A stretch of DNA of 64,000 nt from Schizochytrium sp. CCTCC M209059 (lineage: Eukaryota; Sar; Bigyra; Thraustochytrida; Thraustochytriidae). Position 1 is the stretch's first letter, and each line of letters opens with the position of its first letter. The stretch spans positions 1 to 64,000 of the forward strand of contig KN805379.1 in NCBI GenBank assembly GCA_000818945.1, read 5' to 3'. Shown here one piece after another: positions 1 to 9,358 of this stretch. Position numbers and translations under genes: made by a program. Under the pieces are notes generated by a model. It did no database searches and was not told the origin of the DNA. It saw only the letters and a list, made by a program, of their open reading frames with translations.

Positions 1-162
1 GAAATTTGTCAACATCAAGGTTGGTAGTCTACCCCCCTCATATAAATTTGAACACGCTGACGCCGGTGTCGTGTCACCTTAGACCATTACATAGTTTTTT
101 TATGGGTCTAAATATCGGTTACAGCTTAACTTCCTGTGAAACTGCCGATAACGGCCTAAAAG

Positions 163-1338
163 CTAGGGTACACCACGCTGATCTTGAATGAAGGATTGGA
201 CAAGCGCATCGCGTGTATCTGCAACTTTGGCTTCTTCTAGATTGACAGCATCGTTCAAGATGTCCGCAAATGTCAAAGCAATGCCTCTCCGGACATTATC
301 GAGCGTAGAATGGGCAGATTTCGGCAGCACCTTCTCATGAGCCTTGGCGACTTCGTCAGGGAGGGTAAGAAGCGCATTGATGACGCCCATGACGAAAATG
401 CCGCAGTCTGTATTGTTTTCCACACCTTGGAAGCCATAACGAAGCACTGGTTCACCTTCTGACCTTAGAACGACTTTCCTTAGGCTGATGGCGCAGTCAC
501 TCAGTTTCTTGGTGAAGTTTGAATGAGAGGCAAGAGCGTTCCGCGGATCATACACAAAGAGAGCCTTCGACTTCAGGTCAAGATAAATGAGGCCCCAGTG
601 GGCTCCGTGAAGGACCGGCTTGATGACAATCTCAGCTTTGCTAGTCACATCGATCGGACTTCCACCGAACATTTTCTCGAATTCTTGAACAGACTTGGAC
701 CACCTTTTTAGAGTCACTCGCCAGGCATGCTCGTCGAAGTGACAACCCCCTTCATACACGAAAATGGCTCTTCTCGATATTGAGTCTGGCCTGTAGTGCT
801 CCCGAGCAGCCAAAACCTTCATGAAAACGTCAACGATCGTGTTGCTCACCCATTGTGTGGGCCCATCACCAACAAGGTCGCGGAGAATGCTAACGCGCAG
901 GGCCTCGGGATCATCAATGCGTGAACGTGAATAAACCGCAGATGGGGCTCGAGCTAAAGAAAAGATCAGATCTGTAGCATCTCCGAGGATGTTGCAAATC
1001 TTGCCCAGAGCCTGCTTAAAAGTCTCAACTTGACGAGATTGGGCAGCAGAGAGCTCACCATCCGTCTTCACCGTATAAACTGGAAAGTCCTCAAAGTAAC
1101 GGCGAGGGAAGTTGCAAAGGGCATGCCGAGTGTAGATCACTTGATCAAGGGTACAACCTCCACTAATTCCGTAAGGTACACCCTCGTGGCCTTTGTTCAG
1201 GCGTCGGCGTTTGCAAGAAGAACAGAACAACCTCGGACTTAGCTTCTCTGCGGTTCGCCATTCCTGCCCTGCTCGGGCTGCAATCTGATTTGAAGCCTCC
1301 GCAATGCTCGCAATCGTTCCAGCGGGGACTTGCGGCAT
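163..1338 (-). CDS. Ulp1/SENP-like C48 cysteine protease of the transposon
   Basis: The C-terminal third carries a complete C48 protease signature. A His-Trp pair sits in a strand ending Tyr-Asp-Pro (His247, Asp264), then come a Gln (304) and an Asn-Thr-Asp-Cys-Gly motif with the nucleophile Cys312, numbered from the ATG at 1338. N-terminal Cys pairs (a Cys-x2-Cys plus another Cys about 20 residues on) may bind zinc. The same frame stays open upstream without an ATG to a stop near 1483, overlapping the end of the transposase ORF. The protease is therefore either made separately from the 1338 ATG or joined to the transposase by splicing or frameshift. Such proteases cleave SUMO-like peptide bonds in host proteins. 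Their role in transposons is unproven. Confidence 0.75.
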   Translation of the reverse strand: MPQVPAGTIASIAEASNQIAARAGQEWRTAEKLSPRLFCSSCKRRRLNKGHEGVPYGISGGCTLDQVIYTRHALCNFPRRYFEDFPVYTVKTDGELSAAQSRQVETFKQALGKICNILGDATDLIFSLARAPSAVYSRSRIDDPEALRVSILRDLVGDGPTQWVSNTIVDVFMKVLAAREHYRPDSISRRAIFVYEGGCHFDEHAWRVTLKRWSKSVQEFEKMFGGSPIDVTSKAEIVIKPVLHGAHWGLIYLDLKSKALFVYDPRNALASHSNFTKKLSDCAISLRKVVLRSEGEPVLRYGFQGVENNTDCGIFVMGVINALLTLPDEVAKAHEKVLPKSAHSTLDNVRRGIALTFADILNDAVNLEEAKVADTRDALVQSFIQDQRGVP

Positions 1339-1390
1339 CTTATGTAGCACCCTGAGAGGAGACAGTCCCGTTGCTCCCAAGTCAATATCG

Positions 1391-4300
1391 TCAAAAGGAT
1401 CCGAGGTGTCGATGCCGACCAAAAATATCCTGGAGCAATACGTCTCGAAGATCTGGGTTAAGGGTTGTGAGAAGAAAGTTTAAGCGCTGAAGCTGTTTCT
1501 GCTGGGCAGCCGAAATGACAGGTTCCTCTGGAACTTGCGCTTCAACTGACACGGCATCCTTCATCAGAAGCTCGCTGCTGGCATTCTTGAGGTCCTGCCT
1601 CTTGTCAAAAGGTATTTGAGAGTGCTGGCGCTTGAACCGAGCATAATCCCGTAGCTCCGATACGTTCTTGTATCGCAGCCCTTTGTTAATGAATTTGGAC
1701 ATGTCTCTGCCGAGTAGAACAGGGTAGTTGACGATCGAATTCCACATTAATGCCATCTTCGTAAATGACTTCTCCGAGTTCGCGTTGGCATCGAGATCGT
1801 AGCCGTACCTTGCTTGGAGAAGTCGAAAGAGATCTTGTTCGGCACGTTCACGTTCGTCGGCGCCCTTGCGCGTGTTGCGCAGGGGCAACGAGCCAGTCAG
1901 AGCATCTCTCCCAAGAGGTACCACGCCACGTTGTCGCTTGGATGGTTGCGCCGGACGGTCCCATGAGGCAGGCGCGCTCCGTGTCAGAGGCAAAGCCGGT
2001 AAAGGTACTGATTCCTGCCCGCGATTGGGGCGAAGTAAGTCTTGAAAGCTTGAAGCCAAGGCCACCCAGCCAGCGTGGCCTTCAGCTTTGTTTGCATCGT
2101 CAAGCGTGACATGGACGTTAGCGATACAGTCCGAGTCTTCGTGCACAGCACCCGAAGGGGCTTCGCTGTGCGCGAAGGTGCCTTCGTCTGTCACGTCTCC
2201 ATCCTCGTGCGCAGCCTCGTGCGCACCTGCCTGCCGTTGTGTTGATGCCTTTGATGCAGCCACAAGGTCGTGTTGCGGCCCACTTGGCAGGTTTCGATCA
2301 AATAGTGCCTCGGTTTTTTTCCCAAACCCCGTAGCTGGGACGGTTGAGGTTGAGACACCGAGCCTGGCGATGAATATCCGCAGCAACTGCAGTGCCGGGC
2401 GACCGCGACCTCGTGGTGGTGGTTTCTCGGCTTCGATTTTCCGCACTTTGATGGCGTTACTGTCATTGTCCACCTCAACAACTTCAAGAATCACCTTGCG
2501 CGCCGACCCTGTCGCCAAAAACTTCACAAAGCTCGCAATGATCTCTGTTTCACTCGGGTTTGAGCCGTCCTTTTCCCTACGCGCTTGCTTCTGCTCTTGC
2601 ACAAAACTCGCTGCGACCTTTGCGCCAAAAATTCCTCGTATGTCAGAGGTCATGGATTCGCTGGCTGTCCGCTTAAGGATCAAATTTGCCGCGGTACTCG
2701 CTAAGATACTGCCTTGTAGACAAAGCGACACGAGAGATGCCCAGATCATCTCGAGCGCGCTGCCTGATGCTACGCATGCTGAGACTGCAACTCGAGGCAG
2801 TTGGAAGAAGCCAAGATCCCGCATTGCCTCTGAAGTCGATTCCGCTTGCGCGCGCGACCCGAGAACGGGAAGAAGGCTCAATCCAAGCTCGAGGCCTACG
2901 TCGAGGGCAACAGGGAGAACTGCCTTGGGGTAAGGGAGTGGATGGTCTGGAAATACCTCCTGTACCAGAGCATTGCAACGTAATCGATGCGCAGGAGACC
3001 CTTGCAGGTACACGTCAATTGACTCACCGCGAAGTCTCGCTGTGCTCGAACGGTTGTGCCTTGCCGTCGTGTGGAGGAGAACCATGTCCGCTCTCACAAG
3101 GCCAAGCGAGCGGTTGCCAAACGCGGTGTTGTAGGCCATGTTAAGGCGTTCGTTGTTGTTCGTTCCACGCGCCGTGAAGAATCCGCGACCACAGGGCCAT
3201 GCGGTATGGAGAGAGACGCCTTCAGGGTCACTCAAACAGCCTTGTGTGACGTGAGACATCATTGTTTGCACAAAGCTTTCCCAGGTCTGTCTCTTGCCTC
3301 TGACAGAAATCTTTGAAGCAAAGAGCTTCCGCGCTTGTTGCGTAGAGACCTCCTCGAGTGTCCGCAGCAGATTCGTGCCATCGTTTTCAAGCGACGGATG
3401 CTGGTCACGCAGAGCGCGCAGAGTATCTCCGACTGCATCCTCCTGCACTGAGGAGGTATCTGAAGGGCAGACGCGATAGAGGAAGTTGATCCTGTTCTGC
3501 CTCTCCGCGAGCGAGTCGGACTCGACAAACATAATGAGCACGGCACGCACGCGCTCCTTTAGAATTGAGGGTTGAGGGACTTTACGCGGTATCTCGCTTC
3601 GCAGCTTACGCGTCATCTGGCAAAAAGCACCCTTTGGCGTCTTCTCACGTAGTAGACTTTGATCAGGAACGAACAGAGCATCGCTCATCGCGCGTATGAA
3701 GAGCTTACGTAAAATGTGCGACTTCTCTACTTGCATCATTGGTTCCCATCTTGCCAGCCAATGGAACGCATCGAGCTTGACAGGTGTTCCTTTCCAGATA
3801 CTTTGGAGAGAGTTCCGCTCTGAGCAGCACTTGTTCGAGTAGATGACCGATGGACGGTACGCTGGATCAAAGGTTTCGCGCATGCTTTTGAACGAACAAA
3901 GTGCGCGATAGGTCTCTCTTCCCAGATTTTCTCCATCACGAAGACCTTGATAAAAGCATGCTTGGTTGTGCTCATTGACAACGGTTAGGAGAGCGCGAAA
4001 TGGCTGGATGCGTTCAGAGAGCTTGTTTTCGTTCTTGAGCTCCACCGACACCTTTCTCGCAACGTTGAACGTACAATCGATACGCAGAACCCTCGCTGGC
4101 ACACTGACAATCTCACGAAGCTTGGGCCGTGCTTCGTCCTCGTACAGCTCAAATTGAATGGCGTTCATGAAAGACCTGCTGAACCGCAAACCGTTGTAAC
4201 CGTCGGGATCTGTGTAGGGCCCAAAGTGAGGAGGGCCCATTGGTTGATCCGCCTTCTCCGTACGCATCCGAGAAGCAGTCGCTTCGTTCGTCTCCTTGCC

Positions 4301-5599
4301 TTGCCTACTTTGCTCCCGAAGAGCTATCTTTGCCTCGTTTCGTTCTTTGCGCAACGCCTTTTCTCGAAGCAGATCTCGAACTTCTTGGACCGTGATTCCT
4401 TGCATGTTCATCTTCCAATAAGTCTCCACAGCCTGTCGAATGGATCTCATGCGGTTCCTGTAGTGTTGAAACTTGATAGACTGTTGTTTTTTTGCATTCT
4501 TCTTTGTTGAAGCATTTGATTTTTTTGCTTCATGCCTCTTGACTAAGGAAGCGACATTGTTCTTCATCCAGTCAAGACTGGCTGTGCCAATGAAGTCATC
4601 GGTCCACTGCTCGAGGATCTCGACTGCGAGTATTGGGCGAATGATACTTTCGCCATTCTCATCAGTACCGCACGACACATGAACTGACTTCACCTTCTCC
4701 CTTTCCTTTTTTCTATTGAGGTTAATCGTTTTCCATGCCTCCAGCTTGATCATCTTCTCGGCTTGTTGTTCTCTACGCTGCAGCCAATGTGACGCAGACT
4801 CGAATTCCATATTTTTTGCCCTGGTCGTTGACGAGGCAAAGAGACCTGGAACTGTGGCTCGGTTGGAAATGCTGTTCGAGGCGCGAGGTAAAGCGGTTGC
4901 GACCCAGTGCAAAAGATATGCTTCCCGAACGCGTTCGTACTCGCGCACGTGTGCCCCGAGAAGCAAATCAAACGCGGCTTGCGCGTTTGTCACCCATAAT
5001 GGATGGATGAACTGCGCCACAGCTCGTTCGATTGCCAATCTTCGTCGCAAAATGATCGAGAAGCGAAGCCGGGTCAACTCCGGGCACTGCTTCAAGAACC
5101 TCTCGCTAGTGTTCCGGAAGGAGGCATTGCAGCCGGCGGCAGGACAGCGGTACTCACGCCCAAGAAGAAGCCACGTGGAGGAAAAGGAGATGACCTCCCG
5201 AACTTCATCAAAGGGAACCCATGTGCCCTTGGCGCGACTAACGCTTCGCCCACACTTGGGGCAAACGATGTTTCGCCCTTGCATTTCCTCAAACATCTTC
5301 CACGGCCACCATAGTCCGACTGCTCGGGTCATGAATTGGCCTTTCTCTGGTTGACTCCCGCGTCTTGATGGCCAAAAAACCCAGGAGCGGTCGTTGTTTG
5401 TGCAGAAACGTTGAAGAGCCTTCTCATCGCGCATCGCCTCCACCTCCTCGATGCAAGTCTCCATGAAGTCGCGTTCGGAGGGACGGACGCGCTTCAAGCG
5501 AGCAGTCTTATCATCATTTCCGGCAATCTCCGCATTGCCGTCTTGTTCAGGCTCCGTAAATGCCTCTGCAAAGACGTCGGGCGTCACGAAGTCGTCCAT
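1391..5599 (-). CDS. Transposase-like protein, Cys4 zinc domain plus DDE-like core
   Basis: A 1402-residue protein starting at an ATG. Residues about 95-200 contain Cys113-x2-Cys116 and Cys152-x4-Cys157 in a context resembling the DUF6729-type zinc domain seen in other transposon-borne proteins (family name from memory). A basic coiled region spans 270-450. The core has Asp508 in an Asp-Cys-Thr-Phe motif, a Ser-Asn-Lys-Cys-Cys motif near 588, a Leu-Asp-Ala-Phe-His-Trp motif at 609-614 and Glu817 in Gly-Thr-Asn-Asn-Asn-Glu. This spacing fits an RNase-H-fold DDE enzyme, but the position where I would expect the second Asp is Asn589. The C-terminal third is low complexity. The last 32 bases overlap the open protease frame. 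Confidence 0.6.
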   Translation of the reverse strand: MDDFVTPDVFAEAFTEPEQDGNAEIAGNDDKTARLKRVRPSERDFMETCIEEVEAMRDEKALQRFCTNNDRSWVFWPSRRGSQPEKGQFMTRAVGLWWPWKMFEEMQGRNIVCPKCGRSVSRAKGTWVPFDEVREVISFSSTWLLLGREYRCPAAGCNASFRNTSERFLKQCPELTRLRFSIILRRRLAIERAVAQFIHPLWVTNAQAAFDLLLGAHVREYERVREAYLLHWVATALPRASNSISNRATVPGLFASSTTRAKNMEFESASHWLQRREQQAEKMIKLEAWKTINLNRKKEREKVKSVHVSCGTDENGESIIRPILAVEILEQWTDDFIGTASLDWMKNNVASLVKRHEAKKSNASTKKNAKKQQSIKFQHYRNRMRSIRQAVETYWKMNMQGITVQEVRDLLREKALRKERNEAKIALREQSRQGKETNEATASRMRTEKADQPMGPPHFGPYTDPDGYNGLRFSRSFMNAIQFELYEDEARPKLREIVSVPARVLRIDCTFNVARKVSVELKNENKLSERIQPFRALLTVVNEHNQACFYQGLRDGENLGRETYRALCSFKSMRETFDPAYRPSVIYSNKCCSERNSLQSIWKGTPVKLDAFHWLARWEPMMQVEKSHILRKLFIRAMSDALFVPDQSLLREKTPKGAFCQMTRKLRSEIPRKVPQPSILKERVRAVLIMFVESDSLAERQNRINFLYRVCPSDTSSVQEDAVGDTLRALRDQHPSLENDGTNLLRTLEEVSTQQARKLFASKISVRGKRQTWESFVQTMMSHVTQGCLSDPEGVSLHTAWPCGRGFFTARGTNNNERLNMAYNTAFGNRSLGLVRADMVLLHTTARHNRSSTARLRGESIDVYLQGSPAHRLRCNALVQEVFPDHPLPYPKAVLPVALDVGLELGLSLLPVLGSRAQAESTSEAMRDLGFFQLPRVAVSACVASGSALEMIWASLVSLCLQGSILASTAANLILKRTASESMTSDIRGIFGAKVAASFVQEQKQARREKDGSNPSETEIIASFVKFLATGSARKVILEVVEVDNDSNAIKVRKIEAEKPPPRGRGRPALQLLRIFIARLGVSTSTVPATGFGKKTEALFDRNLPSGPQHDLVAASKASTQRQAGAHEAAHEDGDVTDEGTFAHSEAPSGAVHEDSDCIANVHVTLDDANKAEGHAGWVALASSFQDLLRPNRGQESVPLPALPLTRSAPASWDRPAQPSKRQRGVVPLGRDALTGSLPLRNTRKGADERERAEQDLFRLLQARYGYDLDANANSEKSFTKMALMWNSIVNYPVLLGRDMSKFINKGLRYKNVSELRDYARFKRQHSQIPFDKRQDLKNASSELLMKDAVSVEAQVPEEPVISAAQQKQLQRLNFLLTTLNPDLRDVLLQDIFGRHRHLGSF

Positions 5600-6550
5600 G
5601 ATGCAAGATTGCTGCTTGTGCTACTTGCACGCAACGCAACCACCAACGGGAAACAGTCTTGTATCTACACACGGGACCGAATCAACTGCAAGAATCCATT
5701 TCAAAAGTGGCATACTAAAACAAGAATAATATTCTCAGTGGGTAGGAGATGAAATTGATCGAAAAAAACCCAGTGAAGCAAGTGTAAGCGCATACTCTTA
5801 GGTTTTTATCTAACTTTAAGCATATATTCCCACACTCGACTGTTTACGGGTCGTAACTGCTGGGTCGTAGAAAGGCTTAAGTTCGCCACAGCCACCAATT
5901 TTCATCATTTTGGAAGAAATAGGCCTAACACACACATTAAATGTGTCCCAATTAGCGCCGCCTAGAGACTGGCCACAGCCGACACAGACCGTCTGCGACG
6001 GCATCTCGTTACAGCTAAAGCTTTGCCAGTATCCCTCTCATTCTCTTCCCTTCCTTTTCTCCCTTGGTAAAAAAAGTGGCCTTTCTATGGGGGGCAATAA
6101 AATATGAACCACTTGGCGCTCCCGCGAGATTCCAAAGCCCTCCTTTGATCTCGCGCAAGTTTTGATCTCGCGCAAGTTTTGATCTGAGTAGAGTGAGTGA
6201 TGGTAGAAGGTGGCGTTCTTTATAAGAAAGATTGGTCGGACTATTTGTTTTGCGTCGTTTTCTGGATTGCAGAGGTTTGTTGATATTTTTTTTTAGAATT
6301 TATTTACGCCGGACGACTTTCCCGTTCTCAAGTTGCAGCGACTTTCGACCTTTAGGGTCTGCTTCAGCCATCGCGATGAGGTGAGTTTATTTGGCGAGCG
6401 CTCCTCTGAGCGCACTTGCTGCACATGGAGTTGTTGAGATCACTCCCTGTAGCTTAAGGTGAGCCTGGCTGAGCAGTCCTGGCCGGAGCTAACGGACACT
6501 TCATAACGGGCTGCGCTTTGCGCCCACCAAAGCGTCAAGTTGGAAACGGG
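5600..6550. other. Intergenic: transposon flank and promoter region of the PDZ/PA gene
   Basis: No supported gene. The region holds the 5' flank of the transposase gene and the upstream region of the plus-strand PDZ/PA gene. A 17-bp unit with the core TTTGATCTCGCGCAAGT is present twice in tandem from about 6143, with a partial third copy. At about 6375 an ATG is followed closely by GTGAGT, a good splice donor, but I found no acceptor that would join it in frame to the downstream gene. Confidence 0.5.
6144..6187. repeat. 17-bp direct repeat, two full copies plus a partial third
   Basis: The unit TTTGATCTCGCGCAAGT occurs twice head to tail, then TTTGATCT starts a third copy that breaks off. 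It lies about 365 bp upstream of the PDZ/PA gene ATG and just outside the transposon coding region. It could be a transcription-factor site cluster or a subterminal transposon repeat; the sequence does not decide. Confidence 0.6.
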
Positions 6551-8152
6551 ATGCGAGTCATCCGCGCGGTGACGGCGGCCGCCGTGTGGTTACATGTATG
6601 CGCAGCGGGGGATCATCTGACTGCGCTGCGCGAGCGTGAGGCGGGATTCCTGTCGCAGGTCGAAGTTGGCGCGCAGCGACAGCAAAACGATGGCAGCAAA
6701 GGATCGCTCGAGGTCATCTTTCGCGTCCAAGGTCCTCTTGGTATCCAGTTCAAAGAGGACCTGACCATCATGGCGTTCCGTGAGGTAGGCGATGGCCGTT
6801 TGGGCGCTGCAGAAAAAAGTGGACTTCTTCACGTTGGCGACAAGCTCCTGGCCGTCAACGGCGACGACGTGAGTGCGCTCACAACGTCAGACGCATTTCA
6901 GGTGCTCGACGAAGCTGCAGAGCAAAGCGCTCGAGCAGGGACTCCACGGCGCTTTCTTTTCCAGCTTGGAAATGGTGGGCCTGCTCGACGCGTCTTGAGC
7001 GAAGAAGGCCATCTCGCCGCACGGCCCGATGCTGTCGCGGAACACATTGATGTTCTCGATGCAAGTGGAGTCGAGCACACGATGCGTGTCATGATGGCAG
7101 CGCCAGGGCTTGGAGGGGCAGCAAAGGGGTGTGACTATTTCCCCCTCGTCTTTGTTGAGCCACGGGACGCCTGCAACGAGGACCTCGTGACAACCTTGCC
7201 AATGCACATCGCTGGCGCCCTTTCTGTTGTCCAGCGAGGTGGGTGTTCCTTCCAGCGCAAGGCAAAGACCATGGAGCTTCTTGGCGCGAGTGCTGTTCTC
7301 GTCATCAATTCAGAGGATCGCCTTTTCCGTATGGAGCCCGACGCCTTCGCACTGGAAGATCTCTCGCTTCCTGTGGCCATGATCTCAGCGCCAGATGGCA
7401 ACGCGCTTCGAAAATTACAGGCGCATCGTCTCATGGATTTGGACTTGCGCATACGCGCCAAGCTTGTGGCTTCCCAAGACTGCGCTGCCATAGAAAGGGA
7501 AAATCTAGCACTTGCAGCGGCCAAGGCACGAGGGGACAAGTCATTCTTCCGCACGCAGGGTGCTTTGCGCGAGACTGATCTGAGTGAAGCAGGCCATCAT
7601 CGTTTTGGGGCTCTGGCGCCTGCCGGGACCTTTGTGCTCGACAACGCCCCGGATCGCGTGTTTGACTTTATTACCGCCGCGTACTCGGCTCCTCTCCCCG
7701 TTGGCCGCGACCTCGCGGCAAGTCCCGAGCTTCAAGTGGACGGTTGTGTGCTCGTCGCACAGGAAGTTTCGGATGACCTCCAATATCGTCGGATTTTGCA
7801 GCTACAGCGTCGTCAACCCGGACTTCAGTGCGTTATTGTGGTCTCGCGCGACTCCCGGTTGCATCGCCTTGACGCAAGGCTTCCTAGCGAATGTCGTGCG
7901 GCGGTCTTGATGATCTCGGCCACTGCAGGCCGATACATCCGGGCCTTGCCGACCTGCAAGCTTGAGCTCGAACCTTCGCACTCGGTGTGGCATCGATGGC
8001 AAGAACTTCAGATCTTTGAAAACCCAGCGCGGTGGCCGTCTGCACCATCTGCTCGACGGCGTCTCGCCGGCAGGCTCGCTACACGAACTGCGTCCTCTCC
8101 GTGCAGGTCGGCCCATGTGCAAGCCATCGTGCCCCCGGGTACTGTATTTTAG
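6551..8152 (+). CDS. Secreted protein with PDZ and two protease-associated (PA) domains
   Basis: From the ATG at 6551 the 533-residue protein begins with a signal peptide of about 20 residues (short basic start, Ala/Val/Trp-rich core, Ala-Ala-Gly region). The frame is open upstream only from a TTG. Residues about 55-140 form a PDZ domain with a Pro-Leu-Gly-Ile-Gln-Phe carboxylate loop and Gly-Asp-x-Leu-Leu-x-Val-Asn-Gly. Residues about 190-300 match a PA domain (Val-Gln-Arg-Gly-Gly-Cys-Ser-Phe, then Gly-Ala-Ser-Ala-Val-Leu-Val-Ile-Asn). A second, weaker PA-like block covers about 345-475. No protease catalytic domain is visible, so it is probably a luminal or extracellular binding or sorting protein. 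A spliced C-terminal extension cannot be excluded. Confidence 0.75.
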   Translation: MRVIRAVTAAAVWLHVCAAGDHLTALREREAGFLSQVEVGAQRQQNDGSKGSLEVIFRVQGPLGIQFKEDLTIMAFREVGDGRLGAAEKSGLLHVGDKLLAVNGDDVSALTTSDAFQVLDEAAEQSARAGTPRRFLFQLGNGGPARRVLSEEGHLAARPDAVAEHIDVLDASGVEHTMRVMMAAPGLGGAAKGCDYFPLVFVEPRDACNEDLVTTLPMHIAGALSVVQRGGCSFQRKAKTMELLGASAVLVINSEDRLFRMEPDAFALEDLSLPVAMISAPDGNALRKLQAHRLMDLDLRIRAKLVASQDCAAIERENLALAAAKARGDKSFFRTQGALRETDLSEAGHHRFGALAPAGTFVLDNAPDRVFDFITAAYSAPLPVGRDLAASPELQVDGCVLVAQEVSDDLQYRRILQLQRRQPGLQCVIVVSRDSRLHRLDARLPSECRAAVLMISATAGRYIRALPTCKLELEPSHSVWHRWQELQIFENPARWPSAPSARRRLAGRLATRTASSPCRSAHVQAIVPPGTVF

Positions 8153-9358
8153 CTGCCTGTATGGTCCTTGTTGGCCAAAAAATGGAAAGAGAGAAAGATT
8201 CACTACATGCACAACATGTGAAAGCAGAAACTTGTGCATTCGAGTAATACACTTTTCCGTACGCTTTTCTTGTAGTATAGGCCTATACATACTGCTATGG
8301 GCTTCAAGATTTTTTACTTCGGCCCATGTCTTCCCGACTTGAGTAGAAATAAACATTTTCCGTTGCCATCGCAGGCTCTCGTCACAAACTTGCTGTGAAA
8401 GAAAAAGAAAAGATCTCCTTTGCCGCACTTTATGTCCCTGTCCATGGCATCTCGTTCCATTCGCACCTGGTATGCGCTCTCATGCCTGTCAGGCTGAAAC
8501 ATGACTCGAAAGGACGCTCGTGGTAGCGCCACCACACAGCCAAAAGCATTCTCCTTTTTTTCTTTTCTTTTTTTCAATCTTTCGCATGGTGCGGCCACTA
8601 CGTGTGTCCAACCGCGCGTGTCGTGTGCCCAGGCGTACGTATGCCCCTTGTGCGCCTGGGTCTCGCTCGTCCCGTCGGCGCCCATTCCCTCTCCTGTTTC
8701 GCCGAAGAGCGAAAGTCGTGGCCTCGGGCCGGCCGCGACGCCTCGCCTCGCCTCGCCTCGCCTCGCCTCGCCTCGCCTCGCGTCGGGCCCTCTCGCGGTA
8801 GGCAGGCAGCGAGGCAGGCAGGCCAGGCAGGCCTCCTTCTGTTGCGGTCAGGAGGCGAGGCAACAAATCCCAAGGCGGCCACGCGGGCGGGGCGTCCGCC
8901 CTCAAGCCTTGCGCCGAGGATTCGCCGAACTGCGGAATGCGCGCATACCCCACTTGCGCGCCGCATTCCGCACTTGCGCGCGGGGCCGCCTGCTTAGCTT
9001 ATCTTCCTTCCACCTTCCCTCCTTCCTTCCTTTCTCTCCTTGCGCTCGCTCGCCTCGCGCGCCAGCGACAAAACCAAATCCGCCCCCCGACACCGAGCTA
9101 GCCAGCCAGGCGCCCGCCCGCCCGCCTTGCTAGCTGGATAGCGAGCGAGCGGGGAATACCCGCGCCAAAGACCCAAGCCGCGTCGCCGCGCTCGAGCGAG
9201 CCCGACCCACCCAGGCCGGCGCGCTTGCGGCGGCACGGACGGCCTGCGCGGGCCTCTTGTGTGCCCGGTATCCAGGGAGACCGGTGTACGAGACCAGTAA
9301 GCGCGCGCACGCACGCTCGTGCGACCGCGCGTCCCAAGCTGACGACCGCACAGCCAAC
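8153..9358. other. Intergenic, repeat-rich upstream region of the PFK-2/FBPase-2 gene
   Basis: No supported gene. It holds the 3' region of the PDZ/PA gene (an AATAAA lies near 8347) and then a very GC-rich upstream region for the next gene, with a CCTCG array, GGCAGGCA runs and CTTCCTTC runs. Open frames on both strands here are Arg/Ala/Pro-rich with no domain, as expected from high GC. Confidence 0.6.
8741..8785. repeat. (CCTCG) pentanucleotide tandem array
   Basis: Eight perfect CCTCG units plus a CGTCG variant, about 575 bp upstream of the PFK-2/FBPase-2 ATG. The same unit recurs at 37280 and 52161, again upstream of start codons. Confidence 0.95.

Larger units (their letters stand above)
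163..5599 (-). mobile_element. DNA transposon with transposase-like ORF and Ulp1-like protease ORF
   Basis: Two overlapping minus-strand frames, a 1402-codon protein with a Cys4 zinc-binding N terminus and a DDE-like core followed by a C48 (Ulp1/SENP) cysteine protease, form a typical eukaryotic DNA transposon gene set. KDZ-like elements are known to pair a transposase with a Ulp1 domain. The region is visibly richer in A and T than the neighbouring genes. I looked for terminal inverted repeats in 1-160 and 5600-6150 and found no convincing pair, so the true ends are unknown and the downstream end may lie outside the window. The coordinates mark only the coding part. Confidence 0.7.

Noticed and set aside
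1..6150. Terminal inverted repeats for the transposon
   Set aside because: A shared GTTACAGCT string at about 118 and 6009 is in direct, not inverted, orientation and is too short; no credible pair of ends found.
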